DNA of 33,980 nucleotides, taken from the NCBI GenBank assembly GCA_014379355.1, contig JACMLX010000116.1, positions 1 through 33,980 on the forward strand, read 5' to 3'. Numbering within the stretch: position 1 is the first letter of the stretch; each line of letters opens with the position of its first letter. Shown one piece after another: positions 16,976-25,012 of this stretch. The notes under the pieces are model-generated. The model saw only the letters and a list, made by a program, of their open reading frames with translations. It was not told the DNA's origin and made no database searches. The position numbers and the translations under genes are program-made. Origin of the DNA: Gemmatimonadaceae bacterium. GTDB lineage: Bacteria > Gemmatimonadota > Gemmatimonadetes > Gemmatimonadales > Gemmatimonadaceae.

Positions 16976-17560
16976 ATGAAAACGGCCGTCGCTCGCACGA
17001 CTCGCAACGTCACACGGTCGCTGAAGGCGCAGACCGTCACACTGAGCGCGTCGGTCGGTGTGATGTGGATCACGTTCGCGGCCAATGCGCTGCTCGGTGG
17101 CGCGCTCCTGCAGTTCGGTATCGTGCCGCGCACGGTCCATGGATTGGTCGGTATCCTGGCCGCACCGTTCCTGCACGGGAGCCTGAATCACCTGATCGCG
17201 AACACGATTCCGTTCCTGATCTTCGGCTGGCTGGTGATGCTGCGCGACCGGCGTCACTTCGTGCCGGTGACCCTCCTTGCCGCGCTGGGCGCCGGTGTCC
17301 TCGCGTGGAGCCTCGGTGCGCCGAATTCCGTCCATGTGGGGGCCAGTGGTGTCATCTTCGGCTATCTCGGCTTCCTCCTGCTGAGCGGATGGTACTCGCG
17401 CAGCGTCATGAGCATCGTGATCAGCCTTGGCGTCGCGGCGCTGTGGGGCGGCACGGTGATGCAGGTGTTGCCCGGTGCGCCTGGCATCAGCTGGCAGGGT
17501 CACCTCGGTGGCTTCATCGGCGGGATCCTCGCAGCGCGGCGCTTCAAGGGGAGCAAGTGA
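16976..17560 (+). CDS. Rhomboid-family intramembrane serine protease
   Basis: A 194-residue polytopic membrane protease with about six helices. The catalytic dyad is visible: S124 in VGASGVIFG and H176 in WQGHLGG. The HxxxN-type motif in helix 2 (NHLIANTIPF, 71-80) supplies oxyanion-hole residues. Rhomboids cleave transmembrane substrates within the bilayer; the substrate is unknown. The length matches the minimal six-helix bacterial type with no cytosolic domain, only a basic N-terminal stretch (residues 1-19). The start is ATG 16976, without a strong Shine-Dalgarno sequence, 7 bp after the DUF3224 stop. Its stop overlaps the start of the HD gene as GTGA (17,557-17,560), a coupling that puts both in one operon. 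Confidence 0.92.
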   Translation: MKTAVARTTRNVTRSLKAQTVTLSASVGVMWITFAANALLGGALLQFGIVPRTVHGLVGILAAPFLHGSLNHLIANTIPFLIFGWLVMLRDRRHFVPVTLLAALGAGVLAWSLGAPNSVHVGASGVIFGYLGFLLLSGWYSRSVMSIVISLGVAALWGGTVMQVLPGAPGISWQGHLGGFIGGILAARRFKGSK

Positions 17561-18156
17561 GCAGTCCATCACTCGCCGGCACGCTGGAGTTCCTTCGCGC
17601 GACGGAGCGGCTGAAGACGACGTATCGGAGCGGATTCACCTCCGATGGCCGGCACGAGTCCGTGGCCGAACACACGTGGCGCATCTGCATGATGGCCGTC
17701 GTGCTGTCGCCGCAGTTCCCGGACGTCGATTTCGCGCGGCTGGTCAGGATCTGCATCGTGCACGATCTGGGCGAGGTGATCGGCGGTGACGTCCCGGCAC
17801 CGGAGCAGGCGCGTCGGCTGGCCGAGGATCCGTCATCGACCAAGGCCGCCAACGAGCGTCGTGATCTGTTGACGGTGCTGGCGCCGCTCGATGTCGCGAT
17901 GCGCGATGAAATTGTCTCGTTATGGGACGAATATGAAGCGGCGGCGACCCCCGAGGCGCGGCTGGCGAAGGCGCTCGACAAGCTCGAGACGATCCTCCAG
18001 CACACGCAGGGGGACAATCCGGAGGATTTCGATTATCGGTTCAACCTTGGGTATGGGCGGGAGTACACTGCCGGGCATCCCGTGATCGTCGAGCTGCGGG
18101 CGGTTCTCGATGCTGACACCGAGCGTCGAGCGCGTCTCTCGGACCCGGTTCGCTGA
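17557..18156 (+). CDS. HD-domain phosphohydrolase, YfbR-like 5'-deoxynucleotidase
   Basis: A 199-residue soluble metal-dependent phosphohydrolase of the HD_3/YfbR type, which dephosphorylates deoxynucleoside monophosphates. The metal site is seen as the early histidine in HESVAEHTWR (about 30-39), the HD pair in VHDLGEVIGGD (about 68-78) and a late aspartate in ALDKLETILQH (about 145). GTG 17557 was chosen because its GTGA overlap with the rhomboid stop and AAGGGGAG just upstream agree; a rightward overlapping frame starting earlier is not supported. It is the last gene of the plus-strand run and is followed by a hairpin terminator with a T-run. With the NT5C-like enzyme at 15,336, two nucleotidases lie in one cluster. 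Confidence 0.88.
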   Translation: MSSPSLAGTLEFLRATERLKTTYRSGFTSDGRHESVAEHTWRICMMAVVLSPQFPDVDFARLVRICIVHDLGEVIGGDVPAPEQARRLAEDPSSTKAANERRDLLTVLAPLDVAMRDEIVSLWDEYEAAATPEARLAKALDKLETILQHTQGDNPEDFDYRFNLGYGREYTAGHPVIVELRAVLDADTERRARLSDPVR

Positions 18157-18218
18157 TCCTCGCGTACTGCTGTCTCGCACTGCGGCGCAGGGCCACCGAG
18201 CGTTCCGCGTCTTCGAAC

Positions 18219-18350
18219 ACTTTTCACGCGGGGCTCGCGAGGAACGCTGGGACGAGCAACTGCAAAAGGCTGTTGGAACTGCGCTCGCGACACGCTGTTC
18301 CAACAGCCCTTGTTTTTCCCCGCGCTCTTCGCGGGCCCCGCGTGAAAAGT
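18219..18350. repeat. 132-bp nested palindrome (gap 18157-18483)
   Basis: Outer arms 18,219-18,240 and 18,329-18,350 are inverted repeats matching at 21 of 22 positions (arm begins ACTTTTCACGCGGGG). Inside is a second hairpin, GGCTGTTGGAAC at 18,268-18,279 with its complement at 18,297-18,308. CTTCG occurs just outside both ends (18,211 and 18,351), a possible short target duplication. There is no reading frame inside. It may be a mobile palindromic element inserted with, or serving as, the terminator. The rest of the 327-bp gap holds only hairpins. Confidence 0.75.
18268..18317 (+). terminator. Rho-independent terminator after the HD gene
   Basis: Perfect 12-bp stem (18,268-18,279 with 18,297-18,308), a 17-nt loop, and then TTGTTTTT at 18,310-18,317 on the plus strand. 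It lies 112 bp past the HD gene stop, nested inside the 132-bp palindrome, and would end the 14,829-18,156 transcript. Confidence 0.8.
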
Positions 18351-18434
18351 CTTCGGCCGTAGCTCCAGAGTTCTCTGTGCCCCCGTGACTCTGTGCGAGT
18401 CACGCAGTTTCACTTCGCGGATCGCCCGAAACTT

Positions 18435-18468
18435 CGTTGCTCCGCTGCACTGATCGATGCAGGCAACG
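18435..18468 (-). terminator. Hairpin downstream of the Gly/Tyr-rich protein gene
   Basis: Compound stem CGTTGC/GCAACG (18,435-18,440 with 18,463-18,468) stacked on CTGCA/TGCAG (18,445-18,449 with 18,458-18,462) with a 4-nt bulge, 15 bp past the minus-strand stop. A second hairpin (18,384-18,404, 8 bp, arm CGTGACTC) follows. U-tracts are weak. Confidence 0.5.
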
Positions 18469-18483
18469 ACCGCGCGCGCAGAT

Positions 18484-19065
18484 CTAGCGCCGACGCCCAC
18501 GCCCACCGATGATGATCGGCACGCCGTAGAAGCCGGAGTAGAACGGACGATACCCCCAGCCGTACGCACCGTACGGTCCGTACCATGGATCGTAGAACGG
18601 ATAGCCGTAGCCCACGCCGACACCGGCGCGCATGTTGCCGCGGCGATTGTCGTCACTGCGCTCAGTGCTCGCCACTTCCAGCGGCGCGACGGCCACCGAC
18701 GCGTTGCCCTGGACATCGCGACACTTGCGGCCCTCCTTCTCGGCCTTCGCGACCAGCTTGCCGTCCATCCACAATTCGAGTGCCTCCCGCGACTTCGACT
18801 CCAGCTCGACCTGCTCTCGACCGGCAAGCGTCAGTCGCGTGTGTTCTGTGCCCTTCTCCACCGCATACTCGACATTCACGGGGTTCGGACCGTCGTTGCG
18901 GATGACGAACTTGTCCTCGCAGAGCGAGCCGAAGGTGAGGTGCGCGATATCCGAAATCGGTCGTCGCGCGACCTCCGTGACCTGCGCGCCGAGCGACGGG
19001 CCGACGGATGCCGTGGCCACGACCAGTGCGAACGCCAGCCGGGTCTTCCTGTGCGTGTGCGTCAT
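18484..19065 (-). CDS. Exported protein with Gly/Tyr/Trp-rich C-terminus, unknown function
   Basis: A 193-residue protein. GGAGGAAGG directly precedes ATG 19065; the signal peptide covers residues 1-28 (FALVVATASVGPSLGAQ). The central part (about 30-125) is beta-rich with a pair of cysteines (LCEDKF and RKCRD), which could form a disulfide. Its composition recalls small immunoglobulin-like envelope domains (VIRNDGPNPVNVEYAV). The last 45 residues are dominated by Gly, Tyr, Phe, Pro and Trp (GYGYPFYDPWYGPYG), ending GGRGRRR, a tail typical of surface or outer-membrane-associated proteins of low complexity. I cannot assign a family. It is on the same strand as the upstream amidohydrolase, 75 bp apart, with its own strong ribosome-binding site. 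Confidence 0.78.
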   Translation of the reverse strand: MTHTHRKTRLAFALVVATASVGPSLGAQVTEVARRPISDIAHLTFGSLCEDKFVIRNDGPNPVNVEYAVEKGTEHTRLTLAGREQVELESKSREALELWMDGKLVAKAEKEGRKCRDVQGNASVAVAPLEVASTERSDDNRRGNMRAGVGVGYGYPFYDPWYGPYGAYGWGYRPFYSGFYGVPIIIGGRGRRR

Positions 19066-19140
19066 CGAGCCTTCCTCCATGATTGTCTGCGGCGCGCGAC
19101 ACGCCAGTGACACAGACACGATGCGAGGTCGTTGCCCCTA

Positions 19141-20661
19141 CTACTGCCGGACCGCCTGCTTTGCGGCGTCGACGATCGCCTTGACTTCTCGCAGCAACTG
19201 CGGGCCGTTGTACGGAATGCCATCCTTGATGATCCACTCGCTGCCGAGCGTCCGCACTTCCTTACCCTCGCGCACGGCGCTGGTGCCACCGGCGTACAGC
19301 ACCTTGAGGTCTTCCAGCGGATTGCCGTCCACGACGATCAGATCGGCCAGCCAGCCGACTCGCACGCGCCCCAGTCGCGCCTCTTCGCCAAGGATCTTCG
19401 CGTTGTTGCCGGTGCAGTGCTCCACGATCTTGAGTGGATTGAATCCCGCCTCGGCATGCAGCTCCATCTCGCGGATGAGTGCGTATCCATAGAGTTCGTA
19501 GATGAAGCCTGCGTCGTCGCCGCAGCCGATGATGCCGCCTTTCCGCTCGAACTTGCGCAGCGCGTCCATCCACAGGCGGTAATTCTCCTTCCAGTAGACC
19601 TCGTCCGTGCTGCTCCAACCGATGAAATACGAGCCATGGTTGGCCGGGTCGGGCTTGAAGTAGTTGGCCAGCGATGGGTGCAGATAGTCCTGGAACCAGG
19701 GCTGCTGCTGCGCACGCTGCAGGTCGCGACTGGCCTCGTAGATGTCCATCGTCGGGACCCAGGCGACTTTCGCCTTCGCCATCGCGGTCAGCAGCGAGTC
19801 GAGGATGGTCGGATCGGCTTCACGCCAGAGACGACCGGCCCAGCGGAAGCGATCGGTCTCGTCGGAGTAGTTGTAGTCACTCGGGAAATGCTGGCGCAGG
19901 TCGGGAATCGCCGCATCCGGAATGCCGTACCAGTGTTCGATGCTCGTGGTCCCGAACGTCACGTCGTCCCAGGCGTTCGTTTCCTCGACGCCGACGTGAT
20001 GTGCGATACGCAGGCCAAGCTTGTGCGCTTCGTCCTCCATGGCCTCCATCAGGTCGCGCGGTATGCCACCGATCTTGATGCCGTCCGCACCGAGGCGCTT
20101 CATCGCCTGCACGCGCAGTCGCGCCTCGGCGGGTGTCCGGATGCGTGCGCCGTTGTCGAAGAACGGATAGATGAACATGCGCGGGGCGACGATTTCACCC
20201 CGCTGCGAACGGCCCCGGAGCACGACGCTCAGCGATTCACTCTCGGCGCCGACTTCGCGCACGGTCGTGATGCCGTTGGCGAGCCAGATCTTGTGATTGT
20301 ATTCGAACCCGCCCATCGACTGCCCGCTGCGCTGCGACTGCATGTGTGCATGCGCGTTGATGAGGCCCGGCAGCACATACTTGCCGGTCGCGTCGATTTC
20401 CGCATCGGCCGCCGGGCGCTTGCTGCGGCCCGCGCGCAGCGCCACCGGATCGAGCGCGACCATCTCCGTGATGATGTTGCCTTCCACGATGATGTCCATC
20501 GGCCCGCGCGTGGGCGTCCCGGTGCCGTCGATGACGAGCGCATTGCGAATGGCGAGGCGCTTGACACGTTGACCGTGCGTGAGACCGGACGTCGGACTCG
20601 GTTGCGCCGCCAGCGTCGTCGCAGCGAGGGCCAGCAGGAGGAGAGGTCGAACACAGAACAT
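19141..20661 (-). CDS. Exported amidohydrolase (imidazolonepropionase-like)
   Basis: A 506-residue exported hydrolase; signal peptide residues 1-19 (LLLLALAATTLAAQ). It has all elements of the binuclear amidohydrolase family: an N-terminal beta-sandwich with VIDGTGTP, HxH at H104/H106 (INAHAHMQ), the bridging lysine in DGIKIGG, histidines in RIAHHVG and SIEHWYG, the catalytic aspartate in GCGDDAG, and the closing LADLIVVDGNPLEDL. Family members act as imidazolonepropionases, dipeptidases (Xaa-Arg type) or organophosphate hydrolases. Export points to scavenging of peptides or cyclic amides, but the substrate is unknown. CGGAG 5 nt before ATG 20661 fixes the start. Long inserts in the barrel (PSDYNYSDETDRF..., SLANYFKPDPANHGSYF) exceed typical 400-430-residue relatives. 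Confidence 0.9.
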   Translation of the reverse strand: MFCVRPLLLLALAATTLAAQPSPTSGLTHGQRVKRLAIRNALVIDGTGTPTRGPMDIIVEGNIITEMVALDPVALRAGRSKRPAADAEIDATGKYVLPGLINAHAHMQSQRSGQSMGGFEYNHKIWLANGITTVREVGAESESLSVVLRGRSQRGEIVAPRMFIYPFFDNGARIRTPAEARLRVQAMKRLGADGIKIGGIPRDLMEAMEDEAHKLGLRIAHHVGVEETNAWDDVTFGTTSIEHWYGIPDAAIPDLRQHFPSDYNYSDETDRFRWAGRLWREADPTILDSLLTAMAKAKVAWVPTMDIYEASRDLQRAQQQPWFQDYLHPSLANYFKPDPANHGSYFIGWSSTDEVYWKENYRLWMDALRKFERKGGIIGCGDDAGFIYELYGYALIREMELHAEAGFNPLKIVEHCTGNNAKILGEEARLGRVRVGWLADLIVVDGNPLEDLKVLYAGGTSAVREGKEVRTLGSEWIIKDGIPYNGPQLLREVKAIVDAAKQAVRQ

Positions 20662-20737
20662 CGCGGCTCCGGGGCGGGTGAGGTCCTACAGCATTCACTA
20701 CTGAAACTCGGTTGCAACTTCACCTTCAACTGCAATT

Positions 20738-20820
20738 GCAACTGAACTGCAACTGAACTGCGTGGCCGCTTCGCGGCGAGAACTGCCTGGAGGAAGCCCA
20801 GAGATCGGGGAGGGTGCGCG
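20738..20820 (+). repeat. Dispersed repeat, arm C, with 11-bp tandem leader
   Basis: Two exact GCAACTGAACT units (20,738-20,748 and 20,749-20,759) lead into the same core as repeat locus 1 (26 bp identical to 7,541-7,566), ending in ATCGGGGAGGGTGCGC. It lies 77 bp upstream of the minus-strand amidohydrolase start. Confidence 0.8.
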
Positions 20821-20980
20821 ATGCGGAGCGTCGTACGCATACTTGCCAAAGTTTTTGGGAACGGCAACTGCGGTGGCGATCGTGGATGCGGCACTGTGTC
20901 ACTTGCGACTACGCCTGCCACTCTCGCTGCAAAAAGCCCGCATATGGCACCGACAACAACGAAGTTTTGTTACTCGGCGT

Positions 20981-21028
20981 GCTCGGTGCATCCTCCGCCG
21001 TTCTCGCGGCGCAGCCGCCTTTGCAGTT
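20981..21028 (-). repeat. Dispersed repeat, arm D (diverged)
   Basis: Reverse-orientation copy. The reverse complement shows AACTGC, a GC-rich mini-hairpin and GCGAGAAC, then GGCGGAGGATGCACCGAG, aligning with the middle of arms B and C. It leads directly into the CTGTTG tract, where other copies have short AACTG-type sequence. Confidence 0.6.
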
Positions 21029-21034
21029 GCTGTG

Positions 21035-21100
<66 letters not shown>

Positions 21101-21140
21101 ACAAAAAACTTCAGACGCGATGCTCGGAGAACTTTGGAAT

Positions 21141-21208
21141 TGCGCACCCTCCCCGGCCTCTGGTCGTTCTACCAGCTGTTCTCGCGGCGCGGCCGCCAAC
21201 GCAGTTCA
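21141..21208 (-). repeat. Dispersed repeat, arm E
   Basis: Reverse-orientation copy. Its reverse complement, from TGAACTGCGTTGG to GGGGAGGGTGCGCA, aligns along its whole length with arm C and shares its distinctive GGGGAGGGTGCGC end. Arms C and E therefore bracket the 20,738-21,208 locus as an imperfect terminal inverted repeat. Confidence 0.75.
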
Positions 21209-21364
21209 GATACGACGAGAAGGAGCGAAGCTGAGCGAGCGCGCGAAAGAGCAGAGCTGTAGAGCTTGCACACCAGAACGCAGTGGCACCAGCCGTCGCT
21301 GAGGCGTAGGATATTCTCGAGTCGAGACCCTGCGCTGTCTCCTGCACCGTCAGAACTGGAGGCC

Positions 21365-21766
21365 GTGTTGCCCGCCGATCCGCTGATCCGCCTGCGTGCC
21401 CTCTGTCTGGCGCTGCCCGAGAGCAGCGAGAAAGTCGCATGGGGTGCGCCGACGTTTCGCGTCAGGGACAAGCTGTTCGCGATGTACGCCAGCGCCGACA
21501 ATCATCATGGCGCCGGCCGGCCGGGCGTATGGATCAAGGCGACGCCGGCGAATCAGGCGCTCCTCGTGGACGACGATCCGACCCGGTACTTCAAGCCGCC
21601 GTACGTCGGTCCCAGCGGCTGGATCGGAGTCTGGCTCGACAAGCGACCGCCGTGGTCCGCCGTGCAATCACTGCTCGAAGACGGCTTCCGGCAGGCGGCC
21701 CCGAAAAAGCTGCTGGCCGCGATCGAAGCCACGCGCGCAGGTTCCGGGAGACGGATCCATGGATGA
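21365..21766 (+). CDS. MmcQ/YjbR-family protein
   Basis: About 133 residues. It resembles the MmcQ/YjbR family (a small DNA-binding-like fold, cytoplasmic): an N-terminal helix with ALPESSEKVAWGAPTFRVRDKLFAMY, then GVWIKATPANQALLVDDDPTRYFKPPYVGPSGWIGV and a closing helix. No catalytic motif is expected and the cellular role of the family is unclear. GGAGG at 21,358-21,362 is 2 nt from GTG 21365 and 5 nt from TTG 21368; the latter spacing is better, but the difference is one residue. The upstream in-frame start at 21266 is not supported. Its stop lies 5 bp inside the next gene, so it is coupled to the DinB-like protein. Confidence 0.85.
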   Translation: MLPADPLIRLRALCLALPESSEKVAWGAPTFRVRDKLFAMYASADNHHGAGRPGVWIKATPANQALLVDDDPTRYFKPPYVGPSGWIGVWLDKRPPWSAVQSLLEDGFRQAAPKKLLAAIEATRAGSGRRIHG

Positions 21767-22232
21767 GCAGCATCAGCTGGCCGACGCCATCGAACGGACG
21801 ATCAATGGTCCAGTTTGGCATGGGAACCCGCTCGCGGAACTGCTGCAGGGCATCACTGCCGATGATGCACTCGCGCATCCGATCGCCGGCGCGCACTCGA
21901 TCTGGGAGCTCGTGCACCACATCGCCGCGTGGGCCAGGATCGCTGAAGCGCGACTGTCTGACGACCCGCCGCCCGAACCGTCCGACGCGGAAGATTGGCC
22001 GCCCATCACGCGTCCCACGCCTTCCGGATGGACGATCGCACTGACAGAACTCACCGACAGTCACTCGAGCCTCGCCAACGCCGTGCGCTCCTGCGACTCC
22101 GCAGCCCTGAAACGCCGCATCCCCGGACGCAAACACTCGGCACGCGTCATGTTGCTTGGCATCCCGGAGCACGGCGCCTACCACGGTGGACAGATCGCCC
22201 TGCTGACGCGCGCGCTCGCGAGTCGTCAGTAG
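21759..22232 (+). CDS. DinB-like four-helix-bundle protein
   Basis: A 157-residue DinB/YfiT-superfamily protein, usually a metal-binding four-helix bundle that can act as a thiol-dependent transferase or stress protein. The metal-site pattern is present: histidines in ELVHHIAAWA (about 50) and the pair in EHGAYHGGQIA (about 140), the standard HxxxH position. The start ATG 21759 overlaps the YjbR-like gene by 8 bp; GGGAG lies about 10 nt upstream. Downstream, GAACAGGC...GCCCGTTC (about 22,232-22,253) forms a weak hairpin before the next gene. The function cannot be narrowed further from sequence. Confidence 0.85.
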   Translation: MDEQHQLADAIERTINGPVWHGNPLAELLQGITADDALAHPIAGAHSIWELVHHIAAWARIAEARLSDDPPPEPSDAEDWPPITRPTPSGWTIALTELTDSHSSLANAVRSCDSAALKRRIPGRKHSARVMLLGIPEHGAYHGGQIALLTRALASRQ

Positions 22233-22268
22233 AACAGGCGTGAAGCCCGTTCTCCCGCTCGAGGCCTC

Positions 22269-23345
22269 ATGACCATCGATCGTATCCTTGCCACAATTGT
22301 TGCGCTTGTTCTGGCGATTGTCGCGCCAGCAACAATACAGTCACAAGGAATTGAGCAAAGTGCTGTCGGAACACGTCGCACCGTCAAGGTACTGCTCAAT
22401 TCCGGAATCTCGGGAGCGAACGCCTGGCTGCTGCTCGCGGACGCCCGCGGCTACTTCCGCTACGAAGGCATCGATGTGCAGTTCACGCCCGGTCGCGGAG
22501 CCTACACGGCCGCGACACACATGGTGCAGGACACCTTCGATTTCGGGTATGGCGACATCAACGCACTGATCGAGGAGTCATCGATCCGGCCGGAGACCGC
22601 CCCGATCGGCGTCTTCATGGTGCACAACCGGTCGCCGTCCGCGATCATCATGCTGAAGGGCAGTCCGATCACGGCGGTGCGGCAGCTGGCTGCCAAACGC
22701 ATCATCGGGCACCCGACCGATGTGGCGCTGAACACCTTCGACGCCTTTGCGCGGCGTGGCGTACTGGACCCGAATCTCGTCCGCGTCACGCCCGACACCA
22801 GCACCTGGACCGGCCTGCTCGGTGCGCTCGAGCGCAAGGAGGCGGACGGCGTGTTCGGTTATCTGAGCACCAGCATGGCCGCCATCGAATCGTCGGGCCG
22901 GGATGTGGAGTCGACGCTCACGTTCCTGCGGTTCCGCGATATCGCGCCGGAGTTGTACGGAAGCGCGCTGATGGCGTCACGTGCAATGGTCGATCGTGAC
23001 CCCGTCATCGTCCGCGCCTTCGTCCGGGCGGCGAATCGCGGACTGGTGGCGACGGTCAATGATCCTGACGCCGCGATTGCGGAGCTCACGCGTCGCGATC
23101 CGACGCAGCGGGTGGAGGTCGAGCGCAACCGGCTGCAGCGCACCCTGCACGGTGACATGGGCGCCGCCGAGGGCAACCGGATCGGGATCGGCGACATCGA
23201 TGCGAAACGGTTCACGCTGGCCATCAGGATGATGCACGATGCCTGCCGCCTGCCGCGTACGCCGACCTGGAACGAGATCTTCTCGCGCGAGTACCTGCCG
23301 CCGCTGCTGGACCGGGTACGCACACTCGGCGAACCGGAACGCTGA
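22269..23345 (+). CDS. NMT1/THI5-like ABC substrate-binding protein (orphan)
   Basis: A 358-residue exported binding protein of the NMT1/SsuA class (nitrate, taurine, sulfonate, riboflavin or pyrimidine-precursor importers). The Sec signal is residues 1-26 (LATIVALVLAIVAPATIQSQG). The mature protein opens with the type II periplasmic-binding fold: TVKVLLNSGISGANAWLLLADARGYFRYEGIDVQFTPGRG, then the FDFGYGDINALIEES ligand loop. No lipobox is seen. No permease or ATPase of the matching type adjoins it in coherent DNA, so it is an orphan, or its partners lie elsewhere. ATG 22269 follows a gap of only 36 bp after DinB. It is convergent with, and 11 bp from, the iron-type ABC operon, whose proteins are of a different class. 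Confidence 0.85.
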   Translation: MTIDRILATIVALVLAIVAPATIQSQGIEQSAVGTRRTVKVLLNSGISGANAWLLLADARGYFRYEGIDVQFTPGRGAYTAATHMVQDTFDFGYGDINALIEESSIRPETAPIGVFMVHNRSPSAIIMLKGSPITAVRQLAAKRIIGHPTDVALNTFDAFARRGVLDPNLVRVTPDTSTWTGLLGALERKEADGVFGYLSTSMAAIESSGRDVESTLTFLRFRDIAPELYGSALMASRAMVDRDPVIVRAFVRAANRGLVATVNDPDAAIAELTRRDPTQRVEVERNRLQRTLHGDMGAAEGNRIGIGDIDAKRFTLAIRMMHDACRLPRTPTWNEIFSREYLPPLLDRVRTLGEPER

Positions 23346-23356
23346 GCAGTCGCCCG

Positions 23357-25012
23357 CTACTGCACGATCATCGGCTCCGACCGCCCCTGCAACCAGCGTG
23401 CGGTCAGCGTGAGGATGAACGTCATCAGGATCAGCAGCACGCTGTACGCCGACGCCGTGCCGAAGGCCTGGCTGCGCAGCTGCTGCAACACCTCGACCGA
23501 GATGGTCCGATTGCTCAGGGTGAACAGCAGCACAGTGGCGACGAATTCTCCGATCGCCGTGATTGCGGCGAGCACGGCGCCGGCGATCAGGCCCGGCTTC
23601 GCGGCAGGAATCACGACCCGCTTCATCGTCAGCCACCAGCTCGCACCGAGCCCGCGCGCCGCATCCTCCACACTCGGCTCCATCTGGCGCAATGAGCTCT
23701 GCACGGCGCTGGTGACGAGTGGCAGGCCGCGAATGAAGTAGGCCAGCGGCAGGATCCAGAACGTGCCGACCAGCAGCACCTTGCCGTGCCACGGATCGAA
23801 CGAGTCGAACGTGGACGCCAGGCCGATGGCGATGGCCGTCGGCGGAATGGTCCAGGGCAGCACGGCGAGAATCTCGAGCAGCTTCCGGCCGCTGAACTTG
23901 CGCAGCACGGTCAGGTAGCCGATGACGAAACCCACGACCACGTTCGCCGCCGTCGCGATGAACGCCATCACGACGGTGTTGCGGATCGGCGGCAGCAGCT
24001 GCGGATCTGTGAGCAGGCGCCGGAAGTTGTCGAGCGTGTATTCCGGCGGCAGCACCTGCGTGGTCCACGCACCATCGACCGCGAATGCGGTGAGCAGCAC
24101 CATGCCGTGCGGCAGCACCAGGATCGTCACCACCAGCGTGCTGAGCACGATCGCGAACAGTTTCACACCGCGCGAACGAATCGGCGTCCGGATCGCGCGA
24201 CCCTTGCTCGTGATGGTGTACTGTCGCCGCCCCTCGAGCCAACGCAGCAGCAGCAGTCCGGCCACCGCGCTCAGCGCGAGTACCGCTGTCTCCACGAACG
24301 CCACACCCATCGCGTCGTTCAACTTCGAGTTGATGATCTGCGTGGACAACACCCGCAATCCGCCGCCGAACACATACGGCGCGCTGAAGCTGCCAAGGCT
24401 GCTCATGAACACGAGCAACGCACCACCGGCCAGGGCCGGCGTGAGCAGCGGGAGCGTGATACGCATGAACCGGCGGATCGGGCCATGGCCAAGGCCGCGC
24501 GCCGCGTCGTCGAGCGACGTGTCGTAGTTCTCGAGCGCGGCGCTCACGAACAGGTACACGTACACGTACATCGTGTACGCATGCACGAAGACGATGGCCC
24601 ACGGACCGGACAAGGCCCACGGCGCAGCGTCGAGATGGAGCAGCGACTGCACGGTGCGCGTGATCGCACCACTCTCGCCGTAGAGGAAGAGGAACGCGAT
24701 CACGCCCACCAGCGGGGGCAGCGCGGCGGGCAACGTGGCGACCGCGCTCAGCACCTTGCGCCCGGGAAACTCCGCCCGCTGCAGCAAGAACGCGAGCGGC
24801 AATCCGATTGCCGTGCTCGCGATCACGCTCGCGACGCTGATCCACAGCGACGTCCAGAGCGCCTCGCGATCCGACGGGCTGCGCATGAACTCCACCCAGT
24901 GCATGCCACCGCCGTCGAGACTCCCGGCGATCACTGCGACGTTCGGAAACGCGACGATCCAGATCAGCGCCGCAATCAGCGGCAGCGCGATCAGCAGCGT
25001 GCGCCGACTCAC
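23357..25012 (-). CDS. ABC transporter permease, fused two-domain, Fe(III)/FbpB type
   Basis: A 551-residue integral membrane protein with about 12 helices in two homologous halves. Each half bears the EAA loop that docks the ATPase: DDAARGLGHGPIRRFMRITLP (about residue 170-190) and EDAARGLGASWWLTMKRVVIP (about 430-450). Such fused permeases belong to the Fe(III), spermidine or 2-aminoethylphosphonate class. The start is GTG 25012, overlapping the ATPase stop as GTGA, so it is translated last in the operon. No terminator hairpin is evident before the converging gene at 23,345. The substrate is set by the binding protein and is uncertain. Confidence 0.9.
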   Translation of the reverse strand: MSRRTLLIALPLIAALIWIVAFPNVAVIAGSLDGGGMHWVEFMRSPSDREALWTSLWISVASVIASTAIGLPLAFLLQRAEFPGRKVLSAVATLPAALPPLVGVIAFLFLYGESGAITRTVQSLLHLDAAPWALSGPWAIVFVHAYTMYVYVYLFVSAALENYDTSLDDAARGLGHGPIRRFMRITLPLLTPALAGGALLVFMSSLGSFSAPYVFGGGLRVLSTQIINSKLNDAMGVAFVETAVLALSAVAGLLLLRWLEGRRQYTITSKGRAIRTPIRSRGVKLFAIVLSTLVVTILVLPHGMVLLTAFAVDGAWTTQVLPPEYTLDNFRRLLTDPQLLPPIRNTVVMAFIATAANVVVGFVIGYLTVLRKFSGRKLLEILAVLPWTIPPTAIAIGLASTFDSFDPWHGKVLLVGTFWILPLAYFIRGLPLVTSAVQSSLRQMEPSVEDAARGLGASWWLTMKRVVIPAAKPGLIAGAVLAAITAIGEFVATVLLFTLSNRTISVEVLQQLRSQAFGTASAYSVLLILMTFILTLTARWLQGRSEPMIVQ

